A stretch of 5,560 nucleotides of DNA from an uncultured Oscillospiraceae bacterium (GTDB lineage: Bacteria > Bacillota > Clostridia > Oscillospirales > Oscillospiraceae), in the NCBI GenBank assembly GCA_910588365.1, contig CAJUQS010000004.1, positions 1 through 5,560 on the forward strand. Reading direction: 5' to 3'. The notes below the pieces were generated by a model, which did not search any database, was not told the origin of the DNA, and was given only the letters and a program-made list of their open reading frames with translations. Of the stretch, positions 5,295 to 5,560 are shown piece by piece (the stretch's first letter is position 1; the number at the start of each line of letters is the position of its first letter). Position numbers and translations under genes: made by a program.

Positions 5295-5423
5295 CCATTC
5301 TTTTTTCTCGAGAGAAAAAAGAATCAAAAAAGAGCTTTTGGCGCAAAGCATCCGCTTTGCTTTGACCTGTCCATAAGCAAAGCGCAGTTTTGCGCACAGG
5401 TTCTTTTTGATACTTTTTCTTTT
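5295..5423. repeat. Folded AT-rich intergenic repeat, copy 2 (3' end diverged)
   Basis: This is the same element as at 3746-3885 and in the same orientation. It opens CCATTC, has a 13-bp hairpin (5297-5309 with 5312-5324), then CAAAAAAGAGCTTTTGGCGC, GCAAAGC/GCTTTGC (5343-5349 with 5354-5360) and GCAAAGC/GTTTTGC (5377-5383 with 5387-5393). The AT-rich hairpin that closes copy 1 is missing; the copy ends in a T-rich stretch. Several stem positions differ from copy 1 on both arms so that pairing is kept. The copy fills nearly all of the 146 bp between nanA and the convergent gene. Confidence 0.75.
5365..5408 (+). terminator. Probable intrinsic terminator after nanA, within repeat copy 2
   Basis: ACCTGT (5365-5370) pairs with ACAGGT (5396-5401), enclosing the inner GCAAAGC/GTTTTGC stem (5377-5383 with 5387-5393). 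The tract TCTTTTT (5402-5408) follows directly on the plus strand. The stem is interrupted by unequal internal loops, so its strength is uncertain. The location, about 80 bases past the nanA stop and before a convergent gene, is where a terminator is expected. Confidence 0.45.
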
Positions 5424-5432
5424 AAATGCGAA

Positions 5433-5560
5433 TCAATAGTAGAAACGCTCTAAAAAGGCGAAAAAAGCGAGAGCGGAGAAGACGAGGAAAAAGATGCCCT
5501 GTAGAGAGCGGGCGCGAGAGGCATCCTGGAAGGCAGCTTTGAGATTAGCCCAATGGAAAA
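5433..5560 (-). CDS. C-terminal end of a convergent hypothetical membrane protein (partial)
   Basis: Reading the minus strand from the window edge gives 41 codons ending at TGA (5433-5435); the 5' part is outside the window. The peptide has an amphipathic, charged stretch (WANLKAAFQDASRARSLQ) and then a hydrophobic segment GIFFLVFSALAFFAF, closing with LERFYY. That is a believable C-terminal membrane helix with a short charged tail. Codon use is fairly GC-rich at third positions. The stop falls just beyond the repeat element, as expected for a real gene converging on nanA. I do not recognise the family. The plus strand is also open here (from ATG 5494), but its product is an unremarkable Arg-rich peptide with a weak ribosome site. 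Confidence 0.5.
   Translation of the reverse strand, partial: FHWANLKAAFQDASRARSLQGIFFLVFSALAFFAFLERFYY

Noticed and set aside
4387..5397. A 336-codon minus-strand open frame opposite nanA
   Set aside because: It is antisense to a gene with all lyase active-site motifs, and its product is compositionally biased (Gly/His/Leu/Val) with no recognisable domain.
5494..5560. Plus-strand open frame starting at ATG 5494 and running off the window
   Set aside because: The ribosome site is weak and the peptide is Arg/Ala-rich with no feature; the minus-strand reading gives a membrane helix and a well placed stop. It cannot be fully excluded without more sequence.
1..5560. CRISPR array, tRNA, rRNA or riboswitch
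   Set aside because: No regularly spaced direct repeats, cloverleaf pattern or known aptamer core was seen on either strand; the repeated segments present are the two folded intergenic elements and the inverted-repeat element.

Overview
The window carries an N-acylneuraminate (sialic acid) uptake and cleavage cluster from a GC-rich Gram-positive bacterium. The best guess is a gut clostridium of the Oscillospiraceae type (Flavonifractor or Pseudoflavonifractor-like). This rests on three things: a lipoprotein solute-binding protein with a Gly/Asn/Pro-rich tether, strong AAGGAGG-type ribosome binding sites, and GC-rich coding DNA separated by AT-rich folded intergenic repeats. The species assignment is inference.

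Layout. Positions 1-215 are non-coding and look mobile-element derived: a 161-bp element with terminal inverted repeats between TAA direct repeats, abutted by a small imperfect palindrome. Positions 216-351 hold no gene; the only visible structure is a G-rich, possible G-quadruplex tract at 250-271. A sigma-A type promoter (TTGACA, 17 bp, TACAAT) lies at 352-380 inside a 13/14-bp inverted repeat (355-368 and 398-411) that looks like an operator. Five plus-strand genes follow: a family 1 lipoprotein solute-binding protein (439-1830), two MalF/MalG-type permeases (1927-2844 and 2857-3741), a YhcH/NanQ-family protein (3908-4360) and an N-acetylneuraminate lyase, nanA (4378-5286). A 16-bp GC-rich stem-loop separates the binding protein from the permeases. 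Two diverged copies of a folded AT-rich repeat flank the yhcH-nanA pair (3746-3885 and 5295-5423). The last 128 bases contain the C-terminal end of a convergent minus-strand gene with a membrane segment.

How the genes fit together. The lipoprotein captures the sugar outside the cell and the two permeases form the channel. No ATPase is encoded here, so a shared MsmK/UgpC-type ATPase elsewhere is expected. YhcH would open the ring of the imported sialic acid, and NanA would split the open form into pyruvate and N-acetylmannosamine. The later enzymes (NanK, NanE, NagA/NagB) and the regulator are not in the window. The sialic acid assignment comes from YhcH plus NanA; the transporter alone would not reveal its substrate.

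I see no new enzyme system here. The most interesting points are non-coding: the paired folded repeats with compensatory stem changes, the inverted repeat over the promoter, and the TAA-flanked small mobile element.
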